Below, piece after piece: positions 19,001 through 27,618 of a stretch of 64,000 bases of DNA. Under the pieces are notes generated by a model. It ran no database searches. It had not been told where the DNA came from and saw only the letters and a program-made list of their open reading frames with translations. Position 1 is the stretch's first letter. Each line of letters opens with the position of its first letter. Origin of the DNA: CAYZQH01 sp050300015 (lineage in GTDB: Bacteria; Pseudomonadota; Gammaproteobacteria; Pseudomonadales; Cellvibrionaceae); assembly GCA_050300015.1 (NCBI GenBank), contig JBNKWZ010000014.1, forward strand, positions 30,254 to 94,253, read 5' to 3'. The translations under genes were made by a program, and so were the position numbers.

Positions 19001-20938
19001 AATCAGGCGGACTTCTGCTGCGGCAAGTGCTCTAAGTTCACCCGTGGCCGTCGCGTTGATCAGATCAAAACGCACCATCGATTGTGCTTTGGGATTTGTA
19101 CCCTCAGCAAAACCGGGTCGAATGCCGATTAAGGTCTCGGCCGGCCACAGTAAAATGGAATGTGCTCGGGTCACGGCGCGCCCACCGCTTTCGTAAACAC
19201 TCGCGGTGACCTGCGCCTTAAGTGGACTTTGTGCAGCCTGCCAGTTGGATTCCACACGCCACTGCCCTGTGCCCTCGCCATCCAAGGCAATGTCGTTGAG
19301 TTCCCTGTAGGCCAAAAATTGGTCCTCCAGCACATGCCCAAAGTGATAGTCCGGCAATGCGGGGATGGGCTTTTGCCAAAGCTGCATGCGTACAAAGGCG
19401 CTGGCGCGGTTGCCCGCAGCAGGCGCACCGTACAAGTATTCACTTTGAATGGGCTGCACCAAAGGTGCGCTCATGTCTGTGTGTTGTACGGGGCTTTGGT
19501 CACCACCAAGCGTGACTTTTAAGCGCTCGGGCAAAAACTCTTCCACTTGAAAGCGATAACGCACAGGGGTTTTTAAGGCGCCGTGCACCTCCAACCACCA
19601 AGTTCCAGTGGCGGCATCTTGGGGAATCATCCATTGGTATTGGTAGTAACCTTGCGTTTGCGCGACCCACTTAAAGCTTTTGACTTTGGTACCATTGGGA
19701 CTGCGAATATCGGCACGCAAAACCGGGGCACTGCCAAGCAAGCCGTCACCATCGCGCAGCAATCCTGCAAAGGTGACGGCTTCACCCGGGCGATACAAGT
19801 CGCGCGGTCCATAAACAAAAAGCGCCTGCGGCAATTGCGGCCGCGTACCAAGCTCAAACTCCGACAAATCCAAAGTGCTGTGCTGCAAATCCAAAAGGGT
19901 CAACTGTTGTGCGTCAGTGGCCACCAAACTTTGCGCAGCCTTGGGCGCATCTACCAGCACCGCGCCCTCAGCATTGGTGGTGGCCTCAACCAGCACCTCG
20001 TTTTTACGGTTGAGGAATGTCACCTTTACGTTCGCCAACACTTGGCCCGTAGTGAGCGAATGCGTCTGTACTTGCCATTGGGTTGGGTATTGGCGCACTT
20101 GCAAGCCAATATCGGTGCGCGTAAACCAAGTGATTTTAGGTTGATTGTACTGCCCGGGCTTACGCATCACCGCCAAATACACGCCGGCAGATTTCAGCGC
20201 GTCAATGGACTGCAGGGGAATATCCAAAGTGGTGCGCCGGTTGGGTTCGGGCTTTAAATCAAAACGCGCGGTGTACACCAATTCACTAAGCTCTGCCAAA
20301 TAAGCGCTAGCCCAACTGGAATGGCCATAGCGTTGGGTACGCTCTATAAACTGCGCAAGCTGGTCGTCCTTGACCCTAAAAAAATCCATCTCCACAGCAT
20401 CAACATTCACGCTCACCACAGGTAACCCCGCAGCATAACCCAGAGGCAGCACCGAGCCTTCAGAGGCAAAATTGACCGATGCCTTGAGTGCGGCCAGCGT
20501 CACCTGGCTGGTGTAATCAGCTGCCAGCGCCTCGCCGTTTTGCGCCAATAGCCCCGCGTGAATACGCACCGAGTAGGTTTTCTCAGGCTCTGCCCCCATA
20601 AACCAGGCTTTTTTACCGGAGTCGTCAACCACCCAAGCGCCGGCTACCGAGCCGTCAGCCTGATTACTCACTGAAAAATAGGGTTGGATATTTTTGTCGG
20701 TGGCCAGAGGGCGTGAAAAGGTCACCGCAATCCCACGCTTACCGTCCCACTCTCGTTCAGAGACGTCTAAAATGTTCAAAAAACCCGGCTGTAGATCTTG
20801 TCGGGTTGACGCAGTCTCGGTCTCGACTGACGACAGGGGTAGGTTTCCTACCAACGGCTCCTCCGCAGGGCCGCAGCCCGCCAAGCTCATAAGCCCCACC
20901 CAAAGCCAGACCCCAAAACCCCTGCGCAATGTCCTCAT
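16025..20938 (-). CDS. yfhM: Bacterial alpha-2-macroglobulin lipoprotein (YfhM type)
   Basis: A 1637-residue periplasmic protease trap. The signal peptide ends in LMSLAGC with lipidated Cys22. The internal thioester motif is present as Cys1159-Leu-Glu-Gln in YPYGCLEQ, so covalent capture of proteases should be possible. Upstream are repeated macroglobulin-like beta domains; a bait region should lie between the MG domains near residues 900-960. Length and thioester match E. coli YfhM (about 1650). It is coupled to pbpC, 2 bases downstream. No promoter was identified; the divergent space toward 21118 is short and holds little else. Confidence 0.95.
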   Translation of the reverse strand: MRTLRRGFGVWLWVGLMSLAGCGPAEEPLVGNLPLSSVETETASTRQDLQPGFLNILDVSEREWDGKRGIAVTFSRPLATDKNIQPYFSVSNQADGSVAGAWVVDDSGKKAWFMGAEPEKTYSVRIHAGLLAQNGEALAADYTSQVTLAALKASVNFASEGSVLPLGYAAGLPVVSVNVDAVEMDFFRVKDDQLAQFIERTQRYGHSSWASAYLAELSELVYTARFDLKPEPNRRTTLDIPLQSIDALKSAGVYLAVMRKPGQYNQPKITWFTRTDIGLQVRQYPTQWQVQTHSLTTGQVLANVKVTFLNRKNEVLVEATTNAEGAVLVDAPKAAQSLVATDAQQLTLLDLQHSTLDLSEFELGTRPQLPQALFVYGPRDLYRPGEAVTFAGLLRDGDGLLGSAPVLRADIRSPNGTKVKSFKWVAQTQGYYQYQWMIPQDAATGTWWLEVHGALKTPVRYRFQVEEFLPERLKVTLGGDQSPVQHTDMSAPLVQPIQSEYLYGAPAAGNRASAFVRMQLWQKPIPALPDYHFGHVLEDQFLAYRELNDIALDGEGTGQWRVESNWQAAQSPLKAQVTASVYESGGRAVTRAHSILLWPAETLIGIRPGFAEGTNPKAQSMVRFDLINATATGELRALAAAEVRLIQEDRQYFWEYNDHEGWHWRWTEKEFPVFEQTVALTDASATAIDVPVTWGHYRLEVKDAASGRVSSVRFFAGYDWYYDWKNAQNQTAARPDVINLALDKPAYQSGDTAELKILPPSAGQVLVMVEGDRPLWSQIVMASKTGVLVNIPIDPEWREHNLYVTAMMVEPIGDKTRITPKRSLGLLHLPLDRSARKLQLALEAPETTRPNQTLTVPVSLGVPHARTHLTLAAVDVGVLNISNFKTPDAFEHFFGKRQYTAQLQDMYAEVIEYHNNRTAKERFGGDADLTRGGQQPNAEVQIVSLFSGLQTFDAEGRAEISLPLPDFNGRLRLMALAFNDSQYGHAEAELTVAAPIVAELAMPRFLAFGDRAVATLDVQNMTEQQETLNLSLDVSGAVALTNPALSARTLSLAPKQKATLEFPLEASDVDGVGTLDLTLNSTHSGSLKRQWHLGVRPAYPAVTHKWQPVLQNGETFTLSAEAIADVIPTTLQGAMQVSPFVNLNAAEHLQHLLGYPYGCLEQTTSKAEPLTYASREVQALMGLSRLSDAERLKRIQAGVDRLSQFSRPGGGFGLWGKHSPEEHWLTAYTTQFLLNAQNQGADVPEDLLSASLKRLQFYLSSAGALSRARWSEAPKHYAFATRAFAAYVLSQANQASLGALRTLYQRDFKHAKTGLAQLHLALALRSAGDLKTSQAAMDEALKWRPGEREYLGDYGSGIRDLGQMVHLLLSHKVQVPEALALAVVLRDETRGRRWLSTQERTALFLAGLALGAKAEAAWAGQWQVGDKPAQAIASKGLWQKGFASEALGAGVTLTSQHAEPLFVEATLNGYTRTPPPASDEGIHLARNWYTVKGELTTPARAKVGDLLVVHLALSAHERVPDALVVNLLPAGFELENQNLDHAIALEDFQVAGESITHLKASTQLVYEEFRDDRYVAALDLAEGRASHVFFLVRAVTPGVFQLPPALAEDMYRPDIRGVSESEGVLEVVQPARAPKRP

Positions 20939-21117
20939 AGCCCAACCTCCTCAATCAGTAAAAGTGTCGCACTTGTGAATAAAATGCCCTCATCTAGAGC
21001 TTACGGGGTCAAAATGTCTTCGAGCGGATCAATTGTGGCCAATTGTGGCAAACCACTTCGGCGGCCCCTCAGGTGAGCGTCAACACAAAGGTGCACCACA
21101 GGCAATAACAATAGGGC

Positions 21118-21930
21118 TTACAGAGAAAGGCATTCCACCGGCTTTGAGTCAATCGCCACATCATCCACCCAAATCACACGTGGTTTGGCATGATCGTGAT
21201 ACTGCTCAATACCGATTTGAATGAACTGGAAGTATTCAGGTCCGAGCCATTGCCCCATCTGCGTGTTCGGGTCGATACAGCCATCCCCCTTTTGGGTGGT
21301 ATTGACCTGCTCAAGGGGCTTACCAGCCAGCCACATGTACGCGCGGTTTCTGCGCGCGTCAAAATGCCACTGCACACACACCCATTGATTGTGGGGCACC
21401 AAATATTGGGGGGAGGCGGCATCTTCTGGCTCTGTTTGATTCCAACAATCGGTCAACCAGTCGGTTTGCCCCTGACCATTGTCATGCTTAGTGTCATAGT
21501 TGCTAAACAGGTGGTCATCACGACCATCCACTCGAACCCTTGTCATCACTTCGGTACCCGACGGCGCGCCGGACTGTACCGTCGCCGGCCCCACCGCTTG
21601 AATCAAAGTAAAATCGCCGCCCTTAGCGCCATCGGAGGACACTCTCACCATAGCGCGTCCAAAATGTTGTTGGGCCAATGGGCTGTCGGGTTGCAGTTGA
21701 ATCTGCAGGGCGTGCAGTTCAAACCCCTCGCCGGGACTTTGCACTTTCAATGCAGTACGACCACTGAAGGCGTGTTCGGTTTGCTCTTGCACGTTGCCAA
21801 TCATGCTCGTGGGCGGGTTTTGAGGGGGGGATTGCTCAAAATCCCAAGTGTAATGGTGGGTGTCGGTCGCGCAACCACTCAACACCCCAACGCAAATGCC
21901 CGCTGCAATCAGTTTCCTACCACATTCCAT
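21118..21930 (-). CDS. Secreted lipoprotein, probably jelly-roll carbohydrate-active (Cip1-like)
   Basis: 270 residues with a lipoprotein signal ending LSGC (Cys20). The mature part is beta-rich with many aromatic residues: HALQIQLQP, FGRAMVRVS, FSNYDTKHD, TDCWNQTEPED, NQWVCVQWHFD and VIWVDDVAIDS. That pattern of a jelly-roll with a closing WVDDVA strand resembles Cip1-like and some polysaccharide-lyase-like secreted proteins of cellulose degraders. The family call is from memory, not a search. The gene stands alone, upstream of two perfect 17-base tandem repeats that may regulate it. It could also be a non-catalytic binding protein. Confidence 0.5.
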   Translation of the reverse strand: MECGRKLIAAGICVGVLSGCATDTHHYTWDFEQSPPQNPPTSMIGNVQEQTEHAFSGRTALKVQSPGEGFELHALQIQLQPDSPLAQQHFGRAMVRVSSDGAKGGDFTLIQAVGPATVQSGAPSGTEVMTRVRVDGRDDHLFSNYDTKHDNGQGQTDWLTDCWNQTEPEDAASPQYLVPHNQWVCVQWHFDARRNRAYMWLAGKPLEQVNTTQKGDGCIDPNTQMGQWLGPEYFQFIQIGIEQYHDHAKPRVIWVDDVAIDSKPVECLSL

Positions 21931-21985
21931 ATCCAGCGTTGCTCGTCTTTGTTGTTTATTATGGTTTTTGTGTCGTTGCGCTGTT

Positions 21986-22019
21986 TATTGTATTTACCGA
22001 GGTATTGTATTTACCGAGG
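21986..22019 (-). promoter_or_regulatory. Two tandem 17-base direct repeats upstream of the Cip1-like gene
   Basis: TATTGTATTTACCGAGG occurs twice, perfectly and head to tail, at 21986-22002 and 22003-22019. On the minus strand this lies 56-89 bases before the lipoprotein start and contains TACAAT, a -10-like hexamer, in each unit. It could be a regulator's direct-repeat operator or a recent slippage duplication that doubled a promoter. Confidence 0.5.
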
Positions 22020-22228
22020 GTCGATTACCTAGAGTCAACGCCTTGCGCTCGGCCGTCCAAGCTTCCGTACAGCACAGTAAGCCCTCGCCAACAGAAGACC
22101 GTCGAGTGCATTTTAGCTCATCGCAGCCAAACCTGGATCAGGGGCGCGCAAAGCATTCGGAGGGGCATCGCACAGCAAATATCGCCGCACATGGCAGCGC
22201 CTTTAGGTTCCCCTCGACTTGCCGAACG

Positions 22229-22723
22229 TCACTGGGGAAACTTGGCCTTTAAGGCCTGCTCAACCGCTTGCGGCACAAACTTGTAAACATCTCCATTCAA
22301 TGAGGCGATTTCACGCACTAGAGAAGAGGATATAAACGACAAATGCTCAGCGGGGGTTAAAAACAAGCTCTCCATATTGGGTGCCAACGCGCGATTCATA
22401 TTGGCAAGCTGGAATTCGTATTCAAAGTCCGAAACAGCGCGTAAACCACGTACCACAGCGTAGGCCGCTTTCTCCTCCACCACATTCGCCAACAAGCCAT
22501 CAAACCCGCAAACTTCCACATTATCTAAGTGTGACAGCACCGATTCACACAGAGCAACGCGCTCGTCGAGGTCAAATAGGGGTTTTTTACGAGGGCTGGC
22601 TGCCACTGCCACCACCACCGTATCAAACAGGTGGCTGGCACGCTGCACCAGGTCGATATGGCCATTGGTAATGGGGTCAAACGTCCCAGGGTATACCACG
22701 CGTTTTGTAAGACCGTGGGTCAT
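22229..22723 (-). CDS. coaD: Phosphopantetheine adenylyltransferase
   Basis: Penultimate enzyme of coenzyme A synthesis: transfers AMP from ATP to 4'-phosphopantetheine. 164 residues. The nucleotidyltransferase motif reads YPGTFDPITNGHIDL, with the T/HxGH-type histidine, and the second part RGLRAVSDFEYE and SFISSSLVREIA matches the family. It shares its strand with rsmD about 100 bases upstream, a common pairing. Confidence 0.97.
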   Translation of the reverse strand: MTHGLTKRVVYPGTFDPITNGHIDLVQRASHLFDTVVVAVAASPRKKPLFDLDERVALCESVLSHLDNVEVCGFDGLLANVVEEKAAYAVVRGLRAVSDFEYEFQLANMNRALAPNMESLFLTPAEHLSFISSSLVREIASLNGDVYKFVPQAVEQALKAKFPQ

Positions 22724-22823
22724 ATCCTTTCACCTTAGCGGGTTTTCAAAGAATTGGCGGGCATTATACCTTAAGGGGTAAGGTGCTATCTTGCACACCA
22801 TTGGAGCACACAGCCTCCTGGGG

Positions 22824-23396
22824 TCACGGCACCCGGTAAAGCGTGAATGTTACATCGCCACTGGTTTTCGTGCGGTGCAGTTGCCAGCCACTGGGCACCG
22901 CCAGCGCACGGGTTTTGGGGGTTTCCACGTACACCCAGGCGTCTGGGCTTAAGCGACCCTCCAGCGCCTTGAACACAGGCTCCCAAAGTGCTTCTGCAAA
23001 GGGGGGGTCAATAAATACGCCATCAAACACCTCCCCCTCGCGCGCCAGAACATTGAGCGCAGAATCCGCCACGATAGTGGCACCCGTGGCATTTAAAGTT
23101 TGTGCATTCAAACGCAATGCTTTTAAAGCCTCATTGTTCACTTCGGCCATCACACATGTACTCGCACCACGGGAGAGCGCCTCAAATCCCAGTGCACCCG
23201 AGCCGGCAAAAGCATCTAGACACCTGCAGCCAGGTAACAGTGGCATTAACCAATTGAACAGCGTTTCGCGAATGCGGTTGCCAGTGGGGCGCAAGCCCAC
23301 TGCATCGGGAAAGGACAGGTTACGGCCACGCCATTGCCCAGCAATTAACTTCACCCGGCAGGCGGCATTCGAATTTTTGTTGCGGACTCTTGGCAA
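22824..23396 (-). CDS. rsmD: 16S rRNA (guanine966-N2)-methyltransferase
   Basis: 190-residue Rossmann methyltransferase. The SAM loop is DAFAGSGALGFEALSRG and the catalytic tetrapeptide region is IDPPF (family NPPY/DPPF). The RPTGNRIRETLFNWL segment is diagnostic for RsmD. It is divergent from ftsY with 66 bases between starts and precedes coaD, matching a widely conserved arrangement. Confidence 0.95.
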   Translation of the reverse strand: MPRVRNKNSNAACRVKLIAGQWRGRNLSFPDAVGLRPTGNRIRETLFNWLMPLLPGCRCLDAFAGSGALGFEALSRGASTCVMAEVNNEALKALRLNAQTLNATGATIVADSALNVLAREGEVFDGVFIDPPFAEALWEPVFKALEGRLSPDAWVYVETPKTRALAVPSGWQLHRTKTSGDVTFTLYRVP

Positions 23397-23462
23397 TGGC
23401 TTCTCTTAATTGTGCGGCACTAATGGTAGGATACAGCCAATTTTAATCGCGATACTGTGCCT

Positions 23463-24620
23463 ATGTTATTTTTTAGACGCAACAAAAAGAACCCCAATCC
23501 TCAAGCCGAGCCCACGCCCTCTGAGGTAGACGCCGACGCCGTGGCTGAAATAACGCCACAAGACCTCGCCCTCGGCGAAGCCGAAGACGCGGTTTCTGCC
23601 GCCACGGCCAAAGCATCAACAGCAGAGCCGCCACAAGAAGCTGCACAAAAGCTCCCCTCAGCAGAAACCACCACGCCCAAAGAACAGAAAAAGCCCGGCT
23701 TTTTTGCTCGCCTTAAACAAGGATTGTCGCGCACCAGCGCACAGTTTTCCGAAGGCTTGGGCACCCTGTTGCTGGGTAAAAAAGCCATTGATGACGAACT
23801 CCTAGAAGAACTGGAAACACAATTACTGATTGCCGATGTCGGTGTAGACGCCACCGGTCAGATCATCGACGCGCTCACCGCAAAAGTAGCGCGCAAACAA
23901 TTGACCGACTCCGACGCGCTTTTTGAGGCCTTGCAAGCCGAACTAGAAGCTCTCCTCTCACCGGTGGAAGCCCCCTTGGTTGTGAGTAAGACTCAATCCC
24001 CTTTTGTGATTTTGGTGGTGGGCGTCAATGGTGTTGGCAAAACCACCACTATCGGCAAACTCGCCAAGCGCCTGCAAAGTGAAGGCAAATCTGTGATGCT
24101 GGCGGCGGGAGACACCTTTCGTGCCGCGGCAGTAGAACAACTACAAGTGTGGGGCGAGCGCAACGATGTGCCCGTGGTAGCGCAGCACACAGGGGCCGAC
24201 AGCGCCTCGGTGATTTTTGACGCCATTAGTGCTGCCCAGTCACGCGGCATTGATGTGGTCATTGCCGATACTGCCGGTCGACTGCATAACAAAAGTCACT
24301 TAATGGAAGAACTCGCCAAGGTTCGCCGGGTGATGGGCAAACTGGATACCACCGCACCTCATGAAGTGTTGTTAGTGTTGGATGCCGGCACCGGACAAAA
24401 TGCCGTAAGCCAAGCGGACCTGTTCAAACAAACAGCAGGGGTCACAGGCCTCGCCCTCACCAAGCTCGACGGCACAGCCAAGGGCGGGGTGATTTTCGCG
24501 CTCACGCAAAAACACAATCTCCCCGTGCGCTTTATCGGTGTGGGTGAAAGCATCGACGATCTGCAAGTGTTTAAAGCCAAGAGTTTTGTGAACGCCCTAT
24601 TTGGCAAACCCGACAGCTAG
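23463..24620 (+). CDS. ftsY: Signal recognition particle receptor
   Basis: GTPase that docks SRP-ribosome complexes at the membrane. ATG at 23463 is chosen; an in-frame GTG two codons upstream is possible, and neither has a clear ribosome site. The first 75 residues or so are rich in Ala/Glu/Pro (the acidic A domain). Then come KKPGFFARLKQGL, the N domain helices, and the G domain with GVNGVGKTTTIGKLA near residue 187, DTAGR, and TKLDGTAKGG. First gene of the ftsY-ftsE-ftsX-rpoH series. Confidence 0.97.
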   Translation: MLFFRRNKKNPNPQAEPTPSEVDADAVAEITPQDLALGEAEDAVSAATAKASTAEPPQEAAQKLPSAETTTPKEQKKPGFFARLKQGLSRTSAQFSEGLGTLLLGKKAIDDELLEELETQLLIADVGVDATGQIIDALTAKVARKQLTDSDALFEALQAELEALLSPVEAPLVVSKTQSPFVILVVGVNGVGKTTTIGKLAKRLQSEGKSVMLAAGDTFRAAAVEQLQVWGERNDVPVVAQHTGADSASVIFDAISAAQSRGIDVVIADTAGRLHNKSHLMEELAKVRRVMGKLDTTAPHEVLLVLDAGTGQNAVSQADLFKQTAGVTGLALTKLDGTAKGGVIFALTQKHNLPVRFIGVGESIDDLQVFKAKSFVNALFGKPDS

Positions 24621-24830
24621 TGTGCAGTCTCAAATAGATCGCGGGAATAGGTCGTTCACAGCAAGGCGCGACTCGCAGGTAATGGTGGCGCCCTTGGCAA
24701 TAGGTGGAACGAAGCGATGAGCGTTTGGAGAGATTCCCGAAGGGTGAGCGACCAGCGGGAGGTCTGTATCATGTGCGCCAAAGTATCAATGGCCGCCCAT
24801 CTATTTGTGCAATCTATTTGAGACAGTACA
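24621..24830. mobile_element. MITE-like element filling the ftsY-ftsE gap
   Basis: 210 bases with imperfect 21-bp terminal inverted repeats at 24621-24641 and 24810-24830 (18 of 21 positions match; core GTCTCAAATAGAT is perfect). The left end abuts the ftsY stop and the right end stops 9 bases before the ftsE ATG, so the element makes up nearly the whole spacer. No coding capacity is supportable. ATCTATTTG is also repeated directly beside the right end. An obvious flanking target duplication was not found. Confidence 0.55.
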
Positions 24831-24839
24831 CTAGCACCC

Positions 24840-25508
24840 ATGATTGAATTTCGCCACGTTGCCAAACGCTACCCCGAGGGACATGACGCTTTAAAAGCCC
24901 TGTCACTCCACGTCACGCGCGGTGAAATGGTGTTTTTAACCGGCCACTCGGGAGCCGGTAAAAGCACACTGCTCAAATTGATCATGCTGATGGAGCGCCC
25001 CACCCGCGGCGATGTGATTGTGGCTGGGCGCAACTTGCAAAAGCTGCGTGCCAGCCAAATTCCCTTTCACCGCCGCCAAGTCGGCGTGGTGTTCCAAAAC
25101 CACCAACTGCTGTTTGACCGCAATGTATTCGACAATGTGGCTCTGCCGTTGCAAATCGCGGGTTACCATAACCGTGAAGTGGGCCGGCGGGTGCGTGCCG
25201 CACTCGACAAAGTGGGGCTACTCGATCGTGAACGCGTCAACCCCATGACCCTGTCCGGTGGCGAGCAACAACGGGTGGGCATTGCTCGTGCCGTGGTCAA
25301 TAAACCAGCACTGCTATTGGCCGACGAACCCACCGGTAACCTCGACCCCAAACTCTCCGCAGAGATTATGAGATTATTCCAGCAGTTCAATGATGTGGGG
25401 GTCACCGTACTCATCGCCAGCCATGACTTTGGCTTGATTAATTCTCTGCAAAAACGTGTACTCACGCTGGATCAGGGCGAGCTTGCTCACGATGGGCTGT
25501 GGACATGA
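24840..25508 (+). CDS. ftsE: Cell division ABC ATPase
   Basis: 222-residue cytoplasmic ATPase that pairs with FtsX and, through EnvC-type activators, controls septal amidases. Walker A is GHSGAGKSTLLKL, the signature LSGGEQQRVGIARA, Walker B LLLADEPTGNLD and the switch His in IASHD. No strong ribosome site precedes the ATG because the MITE-like element occupies the upstream spacer. Its TGA overlaps the ftsX ATG by 3 bases (ATGA), so the pair is translationally coupled. Confidence 0.97.
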   Translation: MIEFRHVAKRYPEGHDALKALSLHVTRGEMVFLTGHSGAGKSTLLKLIMLMERPTRGDVIVAGRNLQKLRASQIPFHRRQVGVVFQNHQLLFDRNVFDNVALPLQIAGYHNREVGRRVRAALDKVGLLDRERVNPMTLSGGEQQRVGIARAVVNKPALLLADEPTGNLDPKLSAEIMRLFQQFNDVGVTVLIASHDFGLINSLQKRVLTLDQGELAHDGLWT

Positions 25509-26485
25509 GGCGCGACGAGAGGCGCACCGCGCGCGGTGCAAAAAGCCACAACACCGGCTACGGCGACATGATCCGCGCCTGGCGCTTGCACCACCAGCAT
25601 TCGGCCAAGCAATCCTTACTGCGCCTAGTCAAAACTCCCATCCAAACCCTCATGACCGGACTGGTCGTGGCCATTGCCCTGGCGCTGCCGGCCACCTTGT
25701 TATTGACCATGCAAAACATCGAGCGTTTGGGCGAGCGCTGGGATGCCACCCCCAAAATCAGCGTATTTTTGCATGTGCGTGCCAAGGAAGCGGCCATCAA
25801 TCATCTCAAAGCCGCCCTTGAACAGCGCGCAGAAGTGCATACCGTGGAGTACCTCTCGCCAGAGGCCGCCCTCGCACAGTTTCAAGCGCAATCTGGCTTC
25901 AGTGACGTGCTGAATGGCTTAGAGGACAATCCCTTGCCGCCCACACTAGTGGTTACACCTTCGGCCACGGCACGTACCACAGCGCAGTTTGCTGAGCTCA
26001 CCGAATGGCTGCAGGCTTCCCAAATTGTGGACAGCGTGGAATACGACATGGCCTGGGTCAAACGCCTACGCGCGATGATGGCGCTCGGTCAAAAATTGGT
26101 CTTGGCGCTCGCCTCACTGTTGGGTCTTGGGGTATTACTGGCCATTGGCAATACCGTACGCCTGGCCATCGAAAACCGCAAAGAAGAAATCATCATCATC
26201 AAGCTGGTGGGCGGCACCAACGGCTTTGTGCGCAGACCTTTCCTTTACAGTGGTATTTGGTACGGTTTATTTGGTGGGTTTTTAGCCTGCCTTCTGGTGG
26301 CCATTGGGTTTGCGAGTCTGCAAGGTGCCGTGGCCGACTTGGCGAGTGCCTACTCGACGCGTTTTCAACTGGACAACCTCGGTGCCCGCGAAGGGCTCGC
26401 CCTGCTGGGAGTGAGTATGGTACTCGGCTGGCTAGGCGCGTGGCTCGCCGTGGGCCGCCATCTGCATCAAATCGAGCCTCGCTAG
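25505..26485 (+). CDS. ftsX: Cell division ABC permease
   Basis: Start set at the ATG overlapping the ftsE stop (ATGA at 25505-25508), giving 326 residues; a GTG two codons upstream is also open. A basic cytoplasmic N-terminus precedes a membrane helix (TGLVVAIALALPATLLL). Next come a periplasmic domain of about 130 residues, two helices near residues 200-260 and a last one near the C-terminus, as in FtsX. The motif ENRKEEIIIIKLVGGT before the second helix pair is typical. Confidence 0.96.
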   Translation: MRRDERRTARGAKSHNTGYGDMIRAWRLHHQHSAKQSLLRLVKTPIQTLMTGLVVAIALALPATLLLTMQNIERLGERWDATPKISVFLHVRAKEAAINHLKAALEQRAEVHTVEYLSPEAALAQFQAQSGFSDVLNGLEDNPLPPTLVVTPSATARTTAQFAELTEWLQASQIVDSVEYDMAWVKRLRAMMALGQKLVLALASLLGLGVLLAIGNTVRLAIENRKEEIIIIKLVGGTNGFVRRPFLYSGIWYGLFGGFLACLLVAIGFASLQGAVADLASAYSTRFQLDNLGAREGLALLGVSMVLGWLGAWLAVGRHLHQIEPR

Positions 26486-26677
26486 GCTTGCGATTGACAG
26501 CCAAATCACCCGCTCAACAGGGAACTTCGTCACAACCGGCGCATCCAAGATTTGCATTCGGGGGATCTACCCCAAAGTTAAACCTCTTGGCGCGTGAGTC
26601 ACCCCTTTTTGGCTAGCCTCAAACGGCCACGAATGCTACACTTTGACAGCTTTATTGACTATTTTTGGAGGAAATCT

Positions 26678-27532
26678 ATGGGTACCAACCTACTGCCTAA
26701 GGATGCGCTGTCGCCAGGTCAAAACCTGAATGCGTACATCCAGGTTGTCAACGGGTTCCCAGTGCTCTCTGCAGAAGAAGAGAAGGAATTGGCAGAGGAC
26801 CTTTACTACCGCAATGACCTTGAAGCTGCGCGCCGCCTGGTCATGGCGCACCTACGCTTTGTGGTCCACATCGCCAAATCCTACTCCGGCTACGGATTAT
26901 CCCAAAGCGATTTAGTGCAAGAGGGTAACGTGGGCCTGATGAAAGCCGTTAAGCGTTTCAACCCCGAAAAGGGCGTGCGCTTGATTTCTTTCGCCGTCCA
27001 TTGGATCAAAGCCGAGATTCACGAATTTATTCTGCGCAACTGGCGCATCGTCAAAATCGCCACGACCAAAGCCCAGCGCAAATTGTTCTTCAACCTGCGT
27101 GGCCAAAAGAAACACCTCGGCTGGTTAACCCTGAACGAGGCCAAAGCCGTGGCCGCAGATTTAAACGTGGATGTGAAGCACGTGCAGGATATGGAAGGCC
27201 GCTTGTCCGCCTTTGACGCGGGTTTTGACGCCGGCGCAGATGACGACGACGACACCGCCTTTTTGGCTCCAGCCAACTACCTGGAAGACCGTCGATTCGA
27301 CCCCGCCACGCTAATGGAAAACGCCAACTGGACAGAGACCTCCGTCAACGGCTTGGAAGTCGCGCTGGAGCAACTGGATGATCGCAGCCGTGACATTTTG
27401 CAAAAACGCTGGCTGAATGACAACAAATCCACACTGCACGATTTGGCCGCAGAATACGGCGTCTCTGCCGAGCGCATTCGCCAACTGGAAAAGAATGCCA
27501 TGAACAAAATCCGAGTGATGATGGAGGCCTAA
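26678..27532 (+). CDS. rpoH: RNA polymerase sigma-32 (heat-shock sigma factor)
   Basis: 284 residues from the ATG at 26678, which has a strong GGAGGAAA site 5-6 bases upstream; an in-frame ATG at 26594 lacks one. Region 2 (DLVQEGNVGLMKAVKRFNP) and region 4 (SAERIRQLEKNAMNKIR) are intact. The RpoH box QRKLFFNLR, which separates RpoH from other group 3 sigmas and contacts core polymerase, is present. An Asp-rich run (GADDDDDTAF) lies near residue 190. Followed by a clear terminator. TTGACA at 26643-26648 may be part of a promoter but has no matching -10. Confidence 0.97.
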   Translation: MGTNLLPKDALSPGQNLNAYIQVVNGFPVLSAEEEKELAEDLYYRNDLEAARRLVMAHLRFVVHIAKSYSGYGLSQSDLVQEGNVGLMKAVKRFNPEKGVRLISFAVHWIKAEIHEFILRNWRIVKIATTKAQRKLFFNLRGQKKHLGWLTLNEAKAVAADLNVDVKHVQDMEGRLSAFDAGFDAGADDDDDTAFLAPANYLEDRRFDPATLMENANWTETSVNGLEVALEQLDDRSRDILQKRWLNDNKSTLHDLAAEYGVSAERIRQLEKNAMNKIRVMMEA

Positions 27533-27557
27533 GCAGCCTTACCCCATCATCCCAAAG

Positions 27558-27580
27558 GCCGCGGTAACGCGGCTTTTTTT
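27558..27580 (+). terminator. rpoH intrinsic terminator
   Basis: Stem GCCGCG (27558-27563) and CGCGGC (27568-27573) with a GTAA loop, followed by seven T. It ends the ftsYEX-rpoH series and lies 26 bases after the rpoH stop. Confidence 0.9.
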
Positions 27581-27618
27581 ATGGGCCGAACCCGCTTAGG
27601 CATTGGATACATAAAACG

